In this document: positions 7,935 to 16,253 of the stretch, piece by piece | Numbering within the stretch: position 1 is the first letter of the stretch | How the letters are laid out: every line of letters begins with the position of its first letter | Assembly (NCBI RefSeq): GCF_000468035.1 | Contig: NZ_KI260548.1 | Location: forward strand, 1-44,484 | Length of the DNA stretch: 44,484 nucleotides | Origin: Selenomonas sp. oral taxon 892 str. F0426 | GTDB taxonomy: Bacteria; Bacillota; Negativicutes; Selenomonadales; Selenomonadaceae | Reading direction: 5' to 3' | The notes under the pieces: generated by a model | What the model saw: only the letters and a program-made list of their open reading frames with translations | Databases searched by the model: none | Told to the model about the DNA's origin: nothing | Position numbers and translations under genes: made by a program

Positions 7935-8851
7935 CCCCTCTGCCGCCGGTCATAGTAGATAAAGACATCCTCCATCGTCAGTGCAGACGGCTGTGCCCCC
8001 AACTCCGATGGCAGCGTCACATCCCGAGAGACAAGCGCACGCACCTGCCGACCGAACACATAGACCTCGTCATAGGGCACGCCTGCCGCCGTCAGCGCCG
8101 CCGTCCCCGCCTCCGCACTCTCCTGCGGCAGGACGTAGAGACGCGCAGGCAGTTCCTCCTTCAGCGCCGTCGGCGAGCCGGAGGCGATCTTCTTTCCGCG
8201 CTGCAAAAAGGCGATTTCATCGCAGTGCTCCGCCTCATCCATAAAATGTGTCGTAACGAAGATCGTTGTCCGCTCCGTGCCCGCCATCTCCGAGAGCAGA
8301 TTCCAAAACAGGCGCCGCGACGTAGGGTCGACGGCAGACGTCGGCTCGTCGAGCACGAGGAGTGCGGGGCCGTGGAGAATCGCGCAGCCGAGCGCGAGCC
8401 GCTGTTTCTGCCCGCCCGAGAGACCGCCCGCGAGCACATCCGCTTTCTCCGTGAGCTGCATGCGCACGAGCACTTCCTCCGTGCGTGTGCGCCGCTCCGT
8501 GCGCGGGAGGCCGTAGAGCCCGCCGTAGAACATCATATTCTCGCGCACCGTCATATTCGTGTAGAGGCTGAACCGCTGGGACATATAGCCAAGCGACTGG
8601 CGCGCGCGCTCCGGATGCGCCGCCGTGTCACAGCCGAGCACGAACGCTGTGCCGCTCGTCGGCGGGAGGAGGCCGCAGATCATGCGGATTGCCGTGGACT
8701 TTCCCGAGCCGTTCGATCCGATGAATCCGTAGATCGCACCGCGCGGCACGGAGAGGTTCAGATGATCGACGGCGGTGTAGTCACCAAAGACACGCGTGAG
8801 ATCATGCGTTACGATCACAGGCGCATCGCCCGTACGCGCCTCACGTTCCAT
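7931..8851 (-). CDS. ABC transporter ATP-binding protein (ABC-2 exporter)
   Basis: A 306-residue single-ABC ATPase. Walker A is GSNGSGKS at residues 45-52, the signature LSGGQ at 144-148, Walker B LLVLDEP at about 164-170 and the switch His in THF near 200. After the nucleotide domain a C-terminal stretch of about 80 residues resembles the extension of drug/lipid exporter ATPases. The ATG used overlaps the end of the adaptor gene by 11 bases and has a GGGGG site upstream; a start seven codons earlier lacks one. Unlike E. coli YbhF, which has two ABC domains, this protein has one and presumably works as a homodimer with the permease. Confidence 0.9.
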   Translation of the reverse strand: MEREARTGDAPVIVTHDLTRVFGDYTAVDHLNLSVPRGAIYGFIGSNGSGKSTAIRMICGLLPPTSGTAFVLGCDTAAHPERARQSLGYMSQRFSLYTNMTVRENMMFYGGLYGLPRTERRTRTEEVLVRMQLTEKADVLAGGLSGGQKQRLALGCAILHGPALLVLDEPTSAVDPTSRRLFWNLLSEMAGTERTTIFVTTHFMDEAEHCDEIAFLQRGKKIASGSPTALKEELPARLYVLPQESAEAGTAALTAAGVPYDEVYVFGRQVRALVSRDVTLPSELGAQPSALTMEDVFIYYDRRQRG

Positions 8852-9833
8852 GACGCGCCCCCAGATCCACATCGGCAGGCATGCCGGGCTTTAGGATGCC
8901 GGCCGCATTGTCTACGGCTACCTTTACGCCAAAGACGAGGTTCGCCCGCTCATTCTTCGTAATGCTCTGGCGCAGCGTGAACTCCGCCGCGTCGCTGATC
9001 TCCGCAATAATGCCGTTCAGCGGCTCCGCCTGCCCGTCGATGTAGACGCGTGCCGAATCGCCGAGATGAATGCTCCCGAGCATATCGGTCGTCACATAGA
9101 TCTTGATCCAGACATCGGAAGGATCGATGAGGGTTGCAACGGATGCACCTGCACGGACAAACTCGCCTGCCTCGTAGTTCTTTGTCAGGACAATACCATC
9201 ACGCGGTATGCGTATAGTGAGGTCGTCGATCACGGAATCATCCATCGCGAGGATTGCCTGCTGCCGCCGCACATCCTCCTCTGCCATTCGGATGTCCTCG
9301 GGGCGGCTGCCGTTCTCCAGTAGCCGCTGCTCTTCCTCGCGTGCGTGCAGATTCGCATCCGCCGTATCACGCGCCTCACGCAGGGCATCAAACGCCTGCT
9401 GTGCGATGGCTCCTGCCGTGAGAAGCTCTATACCGCGTGCATAGTCGGCGCCCGCACGATCCGCAGCGGCACGCGCGGCACGGGTACGCTCCGCGGCTGC
9501 ACGAACTTCCTCTGTGCGGCTGCCGCTCTGTGTACGCGCGAGATTCGTCCGGGCATGGGCAAGCGCCGCCTCATCGCGCAGGCGTGCCGCCGCGAGATCA
9601 CGCCGTTCGATGCGTGCCGCTACATCGCCTGCCCGCACCGCCATCCCCTCGCGCACGAGGATCTCGTCGATGTAGCCGCTCTCCTTTGCGCTGACCTCGA
9701 CGCGCGTCGCCTCTACGGTACCCGTGAGGAGCTGTGCGCGTCCCTCCTGCTCTACATACGCGCGATAGGCGAATACCGAGAGCAGGACAATCGCGAGGAG
9801 CAGAAGAACAACACGCATCATCTTCGTATTCAT
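8841..9833 (-). CDS. HlyD/YbhG-type periplasmic adaptor (membrane fusion protein)
   Basis: A 330-residue adaptor. It has an N-terminal membrane anchor (about residues 6-24), a first lipoyl half (GTVEATRVEVSAKESGYI) and a long Ala/Arg/Glu-rich helical hairpin (about 85-190). The second lipoyl half (IRIPRDGIVLTKNYEAGEFV) and a beta-barrel domain ending ILKPGMPADVDLG follow. The start is the ATG seven bases after AAAGGAGG. In the family the adaptor links an inner-membrane ABC pump to an outer-membrane channel, which agrees with the two downstream overlapping genes and with a diderm cell. First gene of the operon; a TATACT -10 box lies near 9888. Confidence 0.9.
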   Translation of the reverse strand: MNTKMMRVVLLLLAIVLLSVFAYRAYVEQEGRAQLLTGTVEATRVEVSAKESGYIDEILVREGMAVRAGDVAARIERRDLAAARLRDEAALAHARTNLARTQSGSRTEEVRAAAERTRAARAAADRAGADYARGIELLTAGAIAQQAFDALREARDTADANLHAREEEQRLLENGSRPEDIRMAEEDVRRQQAILAMDDSVIDDLTIRIPRDGIVLTKNYEAGEFVRAGASVATLIDPSDVWIKIYVTTDMLGSIHLGDSARVYIDGQAEPLNGIIAEISDAAEFTLRQSITKNERANLVFGVKVAVDNAAGILKPGMPADVDLGARHGT

Positions 9834-9884
9834 GCGGCTTCCTCCTTTGCATGCGAAATCGATAATCAGTGTTTCCATAAGTAT

Positions 9885-9890
9885 AGCACG
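9885..9890 (-). promoter_or_regulatory. Probable -10 box of the HlyD-ABC operon
   Basis: TATACT is read on the minus strand (AGTATA on the plus strand near 9885-9890), about 52 bases upstream of the adaptor start codon. The -35 position has only a T-rich sequence, so the promoter is weak or activator-dependent. Confidence 0.4.
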
Positions 9891-9938
9891 GACAGAGCAG
9901 CAGAAAAAGTTGACTGCGATGAGATTGATTCGGAAAAC

Positions 9939-9989
9939 AAAAAGGGGCTGTTGCACGAAGCTAGAAAACTTCATGCAACAGCCCCTTTT
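9939..9989. terminator. Hairpin terminator, copy 1 of a covarying family
   Basis: The arms GGGGCTGTTGCA and TGCAACAGCCCC pair perfectly (12 bp) and extend with GAAG/CTTC, flanked by A and T runs. It lies directly after the stop codon of the alcohol dehydrogenase (9998, minus strand). The same hairpin with compensatory base changes recurs at 18344-18396 and 34541-34590. Confidence 0.85.
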
Positions 9990-9997
9990 CGATTTGC

Positions 9998-11182
9998 TCA
10001 GTGATTCGCCATATCGTAGATCGCGATGACATCCGCGCGCGAGAGCGGATGAAAATTGCCGATCTGTATCGTATCATTTGCCGTCACGGCACATGCAAGC
10101 TCCTCGATCGTTCCCTTTGACAGCTGCCCGATGTCGAGTCCCCCGAGACTGATCGGCATGCCGATCTCGGTGAAGAACTCCTCCATATGGCGGATACAGG
10201 CGCGTGCGCGTTCCTCGTCCGTCCCCGCATCGACGCCGAAGATGGCGGCGCCAAACTGCGCAAAGCGCGCAGGATCATATTTATAGACATAGCGCGCCCA
10301 CGAACCCCAGAGCGCCGTGAGCGTCATGGCATGCGTCGCATCGCAGCGTGCGGAGAGCTCATGGCCGAGCTTGTGCACGGAGAAGTCCTTCATGCGCCCC
10401 AGCTCCGTGAGTCCGCAGTGCGACACGCTGCCGCAGTACATCAGCTCGCTCATCGCATCGTAGTCCTTGCGGCTGACGAGGAGGCGTTTGACCGACTCCA
10501 TGACGGTGAGGAGGAGCTGCTCGGACATGCGGTCGGTGAAGAGATTCGTCTCCTTTACACTCGTAAAGTAGCGCTCCATCGTGTGCATCATGATGTCTGA
10601 GGCGCCCGCTGCAATCTGTTCGCGCGGCAGGGTAAATGCAAGTGCGGGGTTCATAAAGGCAAATACGGGACGGTTCAGCGGGGTGTTCAATCCGAGCTTG
10701 CGCCCGGTATCCTCGTTCGTGAGCACCGCCGAGTCGCTTGTCTCGCTGCCCGCTGCGGGGATGGTGAGGATGGAGCCGAACGGCATGGTCTTTGTGATCT
10801 CCACCTTACGTGTCCAGATATCCCAGATATCCACGGTCGGATTCGCGATGCCGTGTGCAACGGCCTTTGCCGAGTCGATGACACTGCCGCCGCCGACGGC
10901 GAGGACGAAGTTTACATCCGCCGCGATTCCCTCGCGGATCGCCTCGCGGACGAACGAGACACGCGGATTCGGCCGGATACCGCCCATAACGAGGAACGCA
11001 AGGCCTGCCGAGGTCAGGTCCTTCTCGACGCGCGAGAGCAGCCCTGACCGCTCTGCACTGCCGCCCCCGTAAAGGATGAGGACGCGGGTCGTTCCGAACG
11101 CACGCAGCTTCTCGGCAACGGCATTCTCTGCGCCTCGTCCGAAGATGATCTCGGTGGGGCAGTGATAGGTAAAGCTTTGCAT
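9998..11182 (-). CDS. Iron-containing alcohol dehydrogenase (butanol dehydrogenase-like)
   Basis: A 394-residue group III alcohol dehydrogenase. The N-terminal dinucleotide-binding half has the pyrophosphate motif AVGGGSVIDSAKA (GGGS at 97-100). The helical C-terminal half supplies the metal ligands Asp196, His200, His270 and His284, with the same spacing as in YqhD. It resembles NADPH-linked butanol dehydrogenases that reduce aldehydes formed in fermentation or detoxification. Start supported by GGAGGAGG. It is downstream of mnmE but has its own -10 box in the 66-bp gap and is followed at once by a strong terminator. Confidence 0.92.
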   Translation of the reverse strand: MQSFTYHCPTEIIFGRGAENAVAEKLRAFGTTRVLILYGGGSAERSGLLSRVEKDLTSAGLAFLVMGGIRPNPRVSFVREAIREGIAADVNFVLAVGGGSVIDSAKAVAHGIANPTVDIWDIWTRKVEITKTMPFGSILTIPAAGSETSDSAVLTNEDTGRKLGLNTPLNRPVFAFMNPALAFTLPREQIAAGASDIMMHTMERYFTSVKETNLFTDRMSEQLLLTVMESVKRLLVSRKDYDAMSELMYCGSVSHCGLTELGRMKDFSVHKLGHELSARCDATHAMTLTALWGSWARYVYKYDPARFAQFGAAIFGVDAGTDEERARACIRHMEEFFTEIGMPISLGGLDIGQLSKGTIEELACAVTANDTIQIGNFHPLSRADVIAIYDMANH

Positions 11183-11221
11183 GGGGATCCTCCTCCATAG
11201 ACCGCTGATTGAAGTATCTTT

Positions 11222-11227
11222 ATTATA
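11222..11227 (-). promoter_or_regulatory. -10 box upstream of alcohol dehydrogenase
   Basis: TATAAT on the minus strand, about 40 bases before the start codon. No good -35 hexamer is visible 17 bp upstream, so the call rests on the perfect -10 alone. Confidence 0.45.
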
Positions 11228-11247
11228 ACAGAAAATGCGGAAAATAC

Positions 11248-12627
11248 CTACTTTCCGATGCAGAACTCGCTGAAGATGCGGTCGATGAGATCGGTATCTA
11301 CGGTCTCACCGAGGATCTCGCCGAGGATCTCGTAGGCGGCGCGCAGGTCGATGGAGACAAAATCCGTTCCCATGTCCGCAGCAAGGGCCTTTTCTGCCTC
11401 TGCGAGATGATCGGCGGCACGGCGGAGTGCCTCTGTCTCGCGCTCCTTGTTCGGCAGTGCTCCATCACCGAGATCGCCCTCCATCGCCGCGATGCACGCA
11501 GCGATGGTCTCACGCAGTGCATCGAGTCCGGTACCTCGGGCTGCAGAGATCGTGAGGACGGGTGCGTTCAGCCCGTCAAAGACGGAGGCATCGAGGACGG
11601 CGGTGCGATCCTCCTTGTTGCATAGGATGATGATATCCGCGGTCACCCTGTGCAGACGCTCGATCAGGTCTCTATCCTCCTGCGTAAGAGGTGCTGCCCC
11701 GTCAAAGACGGCGAGCACGAGCTCTGCATCCATGAGGTGCTCCTCGGTGCGGGCGACACCGATCTGCTCGACGGCATCCTCTGCTGCGCGCAGCCCTGCC
11801 GTATCGAGAAGGCGCAGGGGGATTCCCGCGACGATGATCTCCTCCTCGATCACATCCCGCGTTGTACCCGGTACATCGGTGACGATAGCGCGCTCCATCC
11901 CGAGGAGGGTATTGAGGAGACTGGATTTTCCGACATTCGGACGACCGACAATGACCGTCTTGATGCCCTCGCGCAGGATGCGTCCCGCATTGGCACCTGC
12001 GATGAGGCGCTGGGTGGCTGCGGCAGCAGCTCGTATGTCCTCCGTGAGCGCGGTGCTCTGTAGCTCCGGCAGATCGTCCTCGGGGAAGTCGATTCCCGCC
12101 TCGATTCGTGCAATCGCTCCGAGGAGCTGCATGCGGATCGCCGCGATCTCGGTCGACAGTGCCCCCGCCATACGCTCGCGTGCCGCGTGTGCGGCGCGTG
12201 TGCTCTTAGCCGCAATGAGCTCCATTACACCCTCAGCGCGTGCCAGATCGAGCCGTCCGTTCAGGAAAGCGCGCTTTGTAAAGGCACCTGGTTCGGCGGG
12301 ATGCGCTCCCGCCTCCCACGTCCGCAGGAGCACCTCGCGCAGCACGACCGTACCGCCGTGGCACTGCAGCTCGACCACATCCTCGCCTGTATAGGAGTGC
12401 GGCGCACGCATCGGGAGGAGGATCGCCTCGTCAATTACGGTACCGTCTGCCGCATGGACATGGCCGTAGCGTGCACGGTAGGGCACTATCTCCGCGAGAT
12501 CACCGTATACTGGGCGAAACACCTCACGTGCAATGCGGAACGCATCGGCACCGCTCACGCGGATGATGCCGATGCCGCCCGTGCCATGCGGTGTCGCTAT
12601 TTGGCTGATCGTATCATCTGTCATCAT
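11248..12627 (-). CDS. mnmE: tRNA modification GTPase MnmE
   Basis: Full-length MnmE (459 residues). The N-terminal tetrahydrofolate-binding domain covers about 1-120. The central helical domain is interrupted by the G domain with G1 GRPNVGKS (228-235), DVPGTTRD, DTAGLR and CNKED. The protein ends in FCIGK, the C-terminal Cys motif essential for modification. With MnmG it installs the cmnm5 group on U34 of tRNAs reading NNA/NNG codons. mnmG is usually the next gene, but here it lies about 29 kb away on the other strand (41425). Only 25 bp separate mnmE from the upstream acetyltransferase, so the two are probably cotranscribed. Confidence 0.97.
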   Translation of the reverse strand: MMTDDTISQIATPHGTGGIGIIRVSGADAFRIAREVFRPVYGDLAEIVPYRARYGHVHAADGTVIDEAILLPMRAPHSYTGEDVVELQCHGGTVVLREVLLRTWEAGAHPAEPGAFTKRAFLNGRLDLARAEGVMELIAAKSTRAAHAARERMAGALSTEIAAIRMQLLGAIARIEAGIDFPEDDLPELQSTALTEDIRAAAAATQRLIAGANAGRILREGIKTVIVGRPNVGKSSLLNTLLGMERAIVTDVPGTTRDVIEEEIIVAGIPLRLLDTAGLRAAEDAVEQIGVARTEEHLMDAELVLAVFDGAAPLTQEDRDLIERLHRVTADIIILCNKEDRTAVLDASVFDGLNAPVLTISAARGTGLDALRETIAACIAAMEGDLGDGALPNKERETEALRRAADHLAEAEKALAADMGTDFVSIDLRAAYEILGEILGETVDTDLIDRIFSEFCIGK

Positions 12628-12652
12628 ACACCTGTCTCAACTATAGTGTGGA

Positions 12653-13684
12653 TCATATCTGCGGAAAGAGGAGCGTGCCCCGATCGAGGCCATAGCGGAT
12701 TGTGAGATCTGCGTCTGCCGCATAGTCGACTGCATACGAGCAGACCGGCTCCCGCGTCGTGATGTAGGTACTCGATGCCTTGAGCGCCGAGATGGAGAAG
12801 GGCATTTTCCGCGGACAGCTGTGTGAGAGGATGAGAGGAGCCCGATCTCCGTGTTCCGCCATGCGTGAAGCAATGGCGTTTGCATAGGCATCCGTATCCT
12901 CGCCTTCGGGCAGTGCGAGCATGAGTGCCGCCCTGTCCGCTGCTGTATAGGCAGCAAGGAATCTGTCAATCACACGGGGCCAGACCGCGTACATGGGATC
13001 GATTTCAAAATCGGGGATGAAGTAGGAGACATCGTAGCCATCCGCACGCAGCTGATGAATTTGTGCTGTCGTATCATCCGGCGTTTCTTCCCGTACGCCG
13101 GGGTCAAAGCGATCCAGGAATGCCGCCATATCATGATTGAACTCCGGAATGTATCGCTCAATTTCCTCCTGCATCCAGTACCACCACTTGATCCGCTGGA
13201 GGCGCGTGATCGTCTCGGCATCGAATCGGTACTTGATCACGCGTGCAGGATTGCCGACAACGATCGCATACGGGGGGACATCCTTTGCAATGACAGACCC
13301 TGCTCCGATCACCGCTCCATTTCCGATGTGTACGCCGCTCATGACCATCGAGCCGCCGCCGATCCAAACATCATTCCCTATGGTGATCTGATGGCGGTTG
13401 TAGGCTGCATGCTTGTTGTCATCGGACGAATCGAGTACGGATGCCAGAGGGTAGGATGTAATCGCATAGTGGTCGTGGTTCATGCCAAGGAAAAAATGCT
13501 CCATATGGGCGATGGAGCAGTAATTGCCGATCAGGACGTGTGCATCCGTTGTATATGAATGAGCGATGCCGTTCACAAGATAGCTCCGTACGCCAAGCGT
13601 CATGAGCGCCATCTCGGGATAGTCCTCGAATGGCACCTTGCGTGTGTACGCTGAGAAGTCTGCCATATTGACGGTCTGAAACAA
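12653..13684 (-). CDS. CatB-like hexapeptide acetyltransferase with unknown C-terminal domain
   Basis: Residues 1 to about 165 are a left-handed beta-helix acyltransferase of the CatB/VAT type: [19 protein letters not shown] with the catalytic His, then hexapeptide turns [31 protein letters not shown] and the closing [12 protein letters not shown]. Known members acetylate sugars, chloramphenicol or streptogramins from acetyl-CoA. CatB proteins are about 210 residues; this one continues for roughly 130 more (from about [14 protein letters not shown]) with an Ala-rich helical region and a Cys/Tyr-rich end ([22 protein letters not shown] cut here) that I do not recognise, though it recalls the end of some glycosyltransferases. 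It starts with TTG nine bases after AAAGGGG. Surface sugar modification is the likeliest role. Confidence 0.75.
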   Translation of the reverse strand: MFQTVNMADFSAYTRKVPFEDYPEMALMTLGVRSYLVNGIAHSYTTDAHVLIGNYCSIAHMEHFFLGMNHDHYAITSYPLASVLDSSDDNKHAAYNRHQITIGNDVWIGGGSMVMSGVHIGNGAVIGAGSVIAKDVPPYAIVVGNPARVIKYRFDAETITRLQRIKWWYWMQEEIERYIPEFNHDMAAFLDRFDPGVREETPDDTTAQIHQLRADGYDVSYFIPDFEIDPMYAVWPRVIDRFLAAYTAADRAALMLALPEGEDTDAYANAIASRMAEHGDRAPLILSHSCPRKMPFSISALKASSTYITTREPVCSYAVDYAADADLTIRYGLDRGTLLFPQI

Positions 13685-13708
13685 AATGATTATCCCCTTT
13701 CGTCACGA

Positions 13709-13723
13709 ATCCTATGATAGGAT
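13709..13723. promoter_or_regulatory. 15-bp palindrome between divergent genes
   Basis: ATCCTATGATAGGAT is a perfect palindrome about a central G, between the acetyltransferase and the plus-strand AAA+ operon. Its place suggests an operator for the minus-strand gene. No binding protein is implied by the sequence. Confidence 0.35.
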
Positions 13724-13776
13724 AGATTCGCGGCCGATGGAACGATTCCCTTCTTCTCGAAAAAGTCGATTGGTGC

Positions 13777-13782
13777 TATAAT
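13777..13782 (+). promoter_or_regulatory. -10 box of the AAA+ operon
   Basis: A perfect TATAAT 38 bases before the start codon at 13821. The -35 region (TTCTCG at 17 bp) is poor, which may mean an activator or an alternative sigma context. Confidence 0.45.
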
Positions 13783-13820
13783 CAACTCGTATCATGCGTA
13801 AAGAGAAAGAAAGGGAATGT

Positions 13821-15551
13821 ATGAGTAATCGTGTGATTGCGCAGGCCGATCTCTCGCACATCGCGAGCCGCCTGCGGGAACTGGGCGACTATATTGATAC
13901 GACAAATTCGAATGTCGTGGCGGTCGGCAGGAACGTCAACGATCTGCGCGAAGATCTGGACGAGCTGACGGCAGACTTCCATGACTTTGTGGAGACGCAT
14001 CGCCTCTCGACACGTGCACAGCTGGCGGAGACGCGCCTTGTGAAGCTGCATCAGGAACTTGAGCAGAAATATGGACACTATGCCGTCATTCGACGCACGA
14101 CGAAAGGCATATTGCAGGCCAATGACCTTGCCCTCGTGCGGCAGGAGACGATCCGATCTGCGTCGGAGGAGCTGATGCTGCGTGCACCGGAGTACTGGCT
14201 CGCTCCCGCGCTCGTTGCGCTCTCCGCGTGGATCAGCGACCATGAGGAGATTGCACAGCGTGCGCTGAAGGAGGCCCTGCGCCGCGACGAGGAAAAGACG
14301 GCACTCTTCTTCGCACTCGTCTGCCGCCGTGCGGGACGCAGCTCCTCCGCCCTGCGATGGATACAGCACTACCTCATGCGGCAGGACGAGACAGCGCTTG
14401 ACCGCAAGGCAATCCTCATCGTCGACGCCTATGCGAGCGGCCTCCTCGGACGCGATGCGGAGGGGCAGATCGATCGGCAGATCGAGACGTGGACACGCCG
14501 TCTCTCGGAGCGGGCGGGCTTCGTCGAGGAGCAGGAGCGTCGCTGGAGAGAGGCGCTGACCGTGATGCAGCCGGTGCAGCCGGTGCAGCCTGCTGCCTAT
14601 GACTATCCCTATCTGGCAGAGTACAGCACGATTTCCGATGAACTCAAGCGCGTGCTCGGTGGGGCGGAACTCCATGCAAAATTTCACGAACATCTTAAAA
14701 AAGTATTCGAACAGAAGCCGCCCCTGCGCACCCTCGTACAGGAGCTTGACCGCATCCTCACGAGCCTCGTGACCGACTTCGACGCGGCGGAACAGCCCCT
14801 GCGAGAGGCGGCGACCCTCGAGCAGCTTGTCGTCGATGCGGGCGGTGATGAAGTCCGTGCAAAACAGGAGATGAAGCTCAAGGAAAAGGCATTCGAGGAG
14901 CGGCGTGACTTCATGCAGCTGCTCACGGATGCCGCGATGAACCCATCGGAGGCACATGCGAGCGTCACGACGCAGAAGATGGCGCTCGCCGTTTCGCGGG
15001 ACTGGATCCTCTCGGCATACCGTGACCACATCGCGGAAAACCGTGCAGCCGTTCCCAATATCATCCCATTTAAGATCGGAGCCTTTGAGGGGGAGACAGC
15101 GGATGGTGAGAACGAGGAGGAGCTGATCACGCGCTTTGCCGCGTGGAACGACTTCGAGCGCACGCAGGCACTGTCGAGGCTCCAGCTGAGCACGGAGCAT
15201 CGCCTCTGCCAGTGGGGCGGGATCGTCACCGCACTTCTCGGGCTTTACTTCGGCGGCATGACAGGCTTCATCATCGGCGCGCTCATCGGGGCATACCTAT
15301 ACTACTGTTACCACAAGGCCGTGCGGGCACTGGATGAGCAGCGCGCAGAGCTGGAGGAGCAGTATGCGAAACAGGGGACATCGGGTGCGGAGATCCTGCG
15401 CGGCATCTTGGCCGAGGTCGTGGACTACCGCGAGGAATATGAGTCTCTCGACAGCGGCAGTCAGCAGACCATTGACTTCCTTACGGCGCTGCATCCCGAT
15501 CAGTTCCGCATTGACATTGACCATGACCGCAGAATACGCATACAGGAGTAA
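13821..15551 (+). CDS. Coiled-coil protein with C-terminal membrane hairpin (AAA+ operon gene 1)
   Basis: Not recognised. A 576-residue, strongly helical protein. Residues about 15-95 form a coiled coil (VAVGRNVNDLREDLDELTAD). About 105-230 read as TPR-like helical hairpins (APEYWLAPALVALSAWISDHEE, FFALVCRRAGRSSSALRWIQ). A linker with the microrepeat PVQPVQP precedes a second helical region, and two adjacent membrane segments lie near 460-490 (GGIVTALLGLYFGGMTGFII, then GALIGAYLYYCY). A short charged tail follows. This predicts an inner-membrane protein with both large domains in the cytoplasm. Start chosen at the ATG after AAAGGGA; an ATG nine codons earlier lacks a site. First of five tightly packed genes. 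A scaffold or receptor for the AAA+ ATPase is inference. Confidence 0.75.
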   Translation: MSNRVIAQADLSHIASRLRELGDYIDTTNSNVVAVGRNVNDLREDLDELTADFHDFVETHRLSTRAQLAETRLVKLHQELEQKYGHYAVIRRTTKGILQANDLALVRQETIRSASEELMLRAPEYWLAPALVALSAWISDHEEIAQRALKEALRRDEEKTALFFALVCRRAGRSSSALRWIQHYLMRQDETALDRKAILIVDAYASGLLGRDAEGQIDRQIETWTRRLSERAGFVEEQERRWREALTVMQPVQPVQPAAYDYPYLAEYSTISDELKRVLGGAELHAKFHEHLKKVFEQKPPLRTLVQELDRILTSLVTDFDAAEQPLREAATLEQLVVDAGGDEVRAKQEMKLKEKAFEERRDFMQLLTDAAMNPSEAHASVTTQKMALAVSRDWILSAYRDHIAENRAAVPNIIPFKIGAFEGETADGENEEELITRFAAWNDFERTQALSRLQLSTEHRLCQWGGIVTALLGLYFGGMTGFIIGALIGAYLYYCYHKAVRALDEQRAELEEQYAKQGTSGAEILRGILAEVVDYREEYESLDSGSQQTIDFLTALHPDQFRIDIDHDRRIRIQE

Positions 15552-15555
15552 TATC

Positions 15556-15792
15556 ATGAGTGAGCAAAATCCATTTGGCGGCATAAAAAAAGAACCCCCG
15601 CGCAATGCGGGAGAAAAACCTGCGCCGCCGTCCGCACGGCGCAGCGCAGCATTTGCTTCGATTCGCTCTGCCGCTCCGCCGGATACAGAGGAGCTTGGCT
15701 CCTATGAACGTGTCTCCGAGGTGCTTGCTGAGGGCCTCCCCGCATGGAACCTCGAGCCGCCGGCGGCACCCGTACGGAGATCACGCACATGA
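15556..15792 (+). CDS. Short Pro/Arg-rich disordered protein (AAA+ operon gene 2)
   Basis: Not recognised. A 78-residue protein with CAGGAG before its ATG, starting five bases after gene 1 stops and sharing ATGA with gene 3. It is rich in Pro, Ala, Arg and Glu, has no hydrophobic segment and is probably disordered (KKEPPRNAGEKPAPPSARR). A conserved-looking end, LPAWNLEPPAAPVRR, may be a short linear docking motif. Its position suggests an adaptor or substrate of the ATPase encoded two genes downstream (inference). Confidence 0.65.
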   Translation: MSEQNPFGGIKKEPPRNAGEKPAPPSARRSAAFASIRSAAPPDTEELGSYERVSEVLAEGLPAWNLEPPAAPVRRSRT

Positions 15793-16253
15793 TCGTTCCG
15801 CCAACGACCTATGCCCAGTGGGCAGCGCTGCTGAAAACATTCGCAGAGGGGACGGCGGATGAGGATGTCCTGCACGCCATGCACACGGGTACGATCGCAT
15901 GGCAGTCCGGTGTCGCTGCACGATTTGCACAGCGCTTTATGGATGCCCTGCATGCACGCGTGGAGCGAGCCTCTGATGTCTTTGACCGCGCTATGCAGCG
16001 CGCATCCGATGAGCGTGCGATGATCGGGGCGCTTCTTGCCCTGCGCCGCAGCCTTATCTTTTTGCATTCTGCCGCAGCGCTCCCTGCCGTGCCTGAGGAG
16101 CAGCGCACGCAGTTCACCGCCCTTGTGCAGAATGCCGCCGACCGTATGCAGGAGAGCCTGGAATCATCGGCAAAGAGCGACCGTACGGGCAGGATGGGTG
16201 CACTCGTACGGAACCATAAAGTGAATGCACTGGAAATGGAGGAACATCTATGA
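15789..16253 (+). CDS. Helical cytoplasmic protein (AAA+ operon gene 3)
   Basis: Not recognised. A 154-residue all-helical, Ala-rich protein without signal peptide or membrane segments (TYAQWAALLKTFAEG, IGALLALRRSLIFLHSAAAL). The start is the ATG of the ATGA overlap with gene 2, preceded by CGGAG; a longer reading from 15744 would run far into gene 2. Its own stop overlaps the ATG of the AAA+ gene. Two four-base overlaps in a row point to tight stoichiometry and a shared complex. Confidence 0.7.
   Translation: MIVPPTTYAQWAALLKTFAEGTADEDVLHAMHTGTIAWQSGVAARFAQRFMDALHARVERASDVFDRAMQRASDERAMIGALLALRRSLIFLHSAAALPAVPEEQRTQFTALVQNAADRMQESLESSAKSDRTGRMGALVRNHKVNALEMEEHL

Noticed and set aside
13782-15200. 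472-codon open frame opposite AAA+ operon gene 1
   Set aside because: The plus-strand frame has a ribosome binding site, promoter and operon overlaps; the opposite one has none of these.
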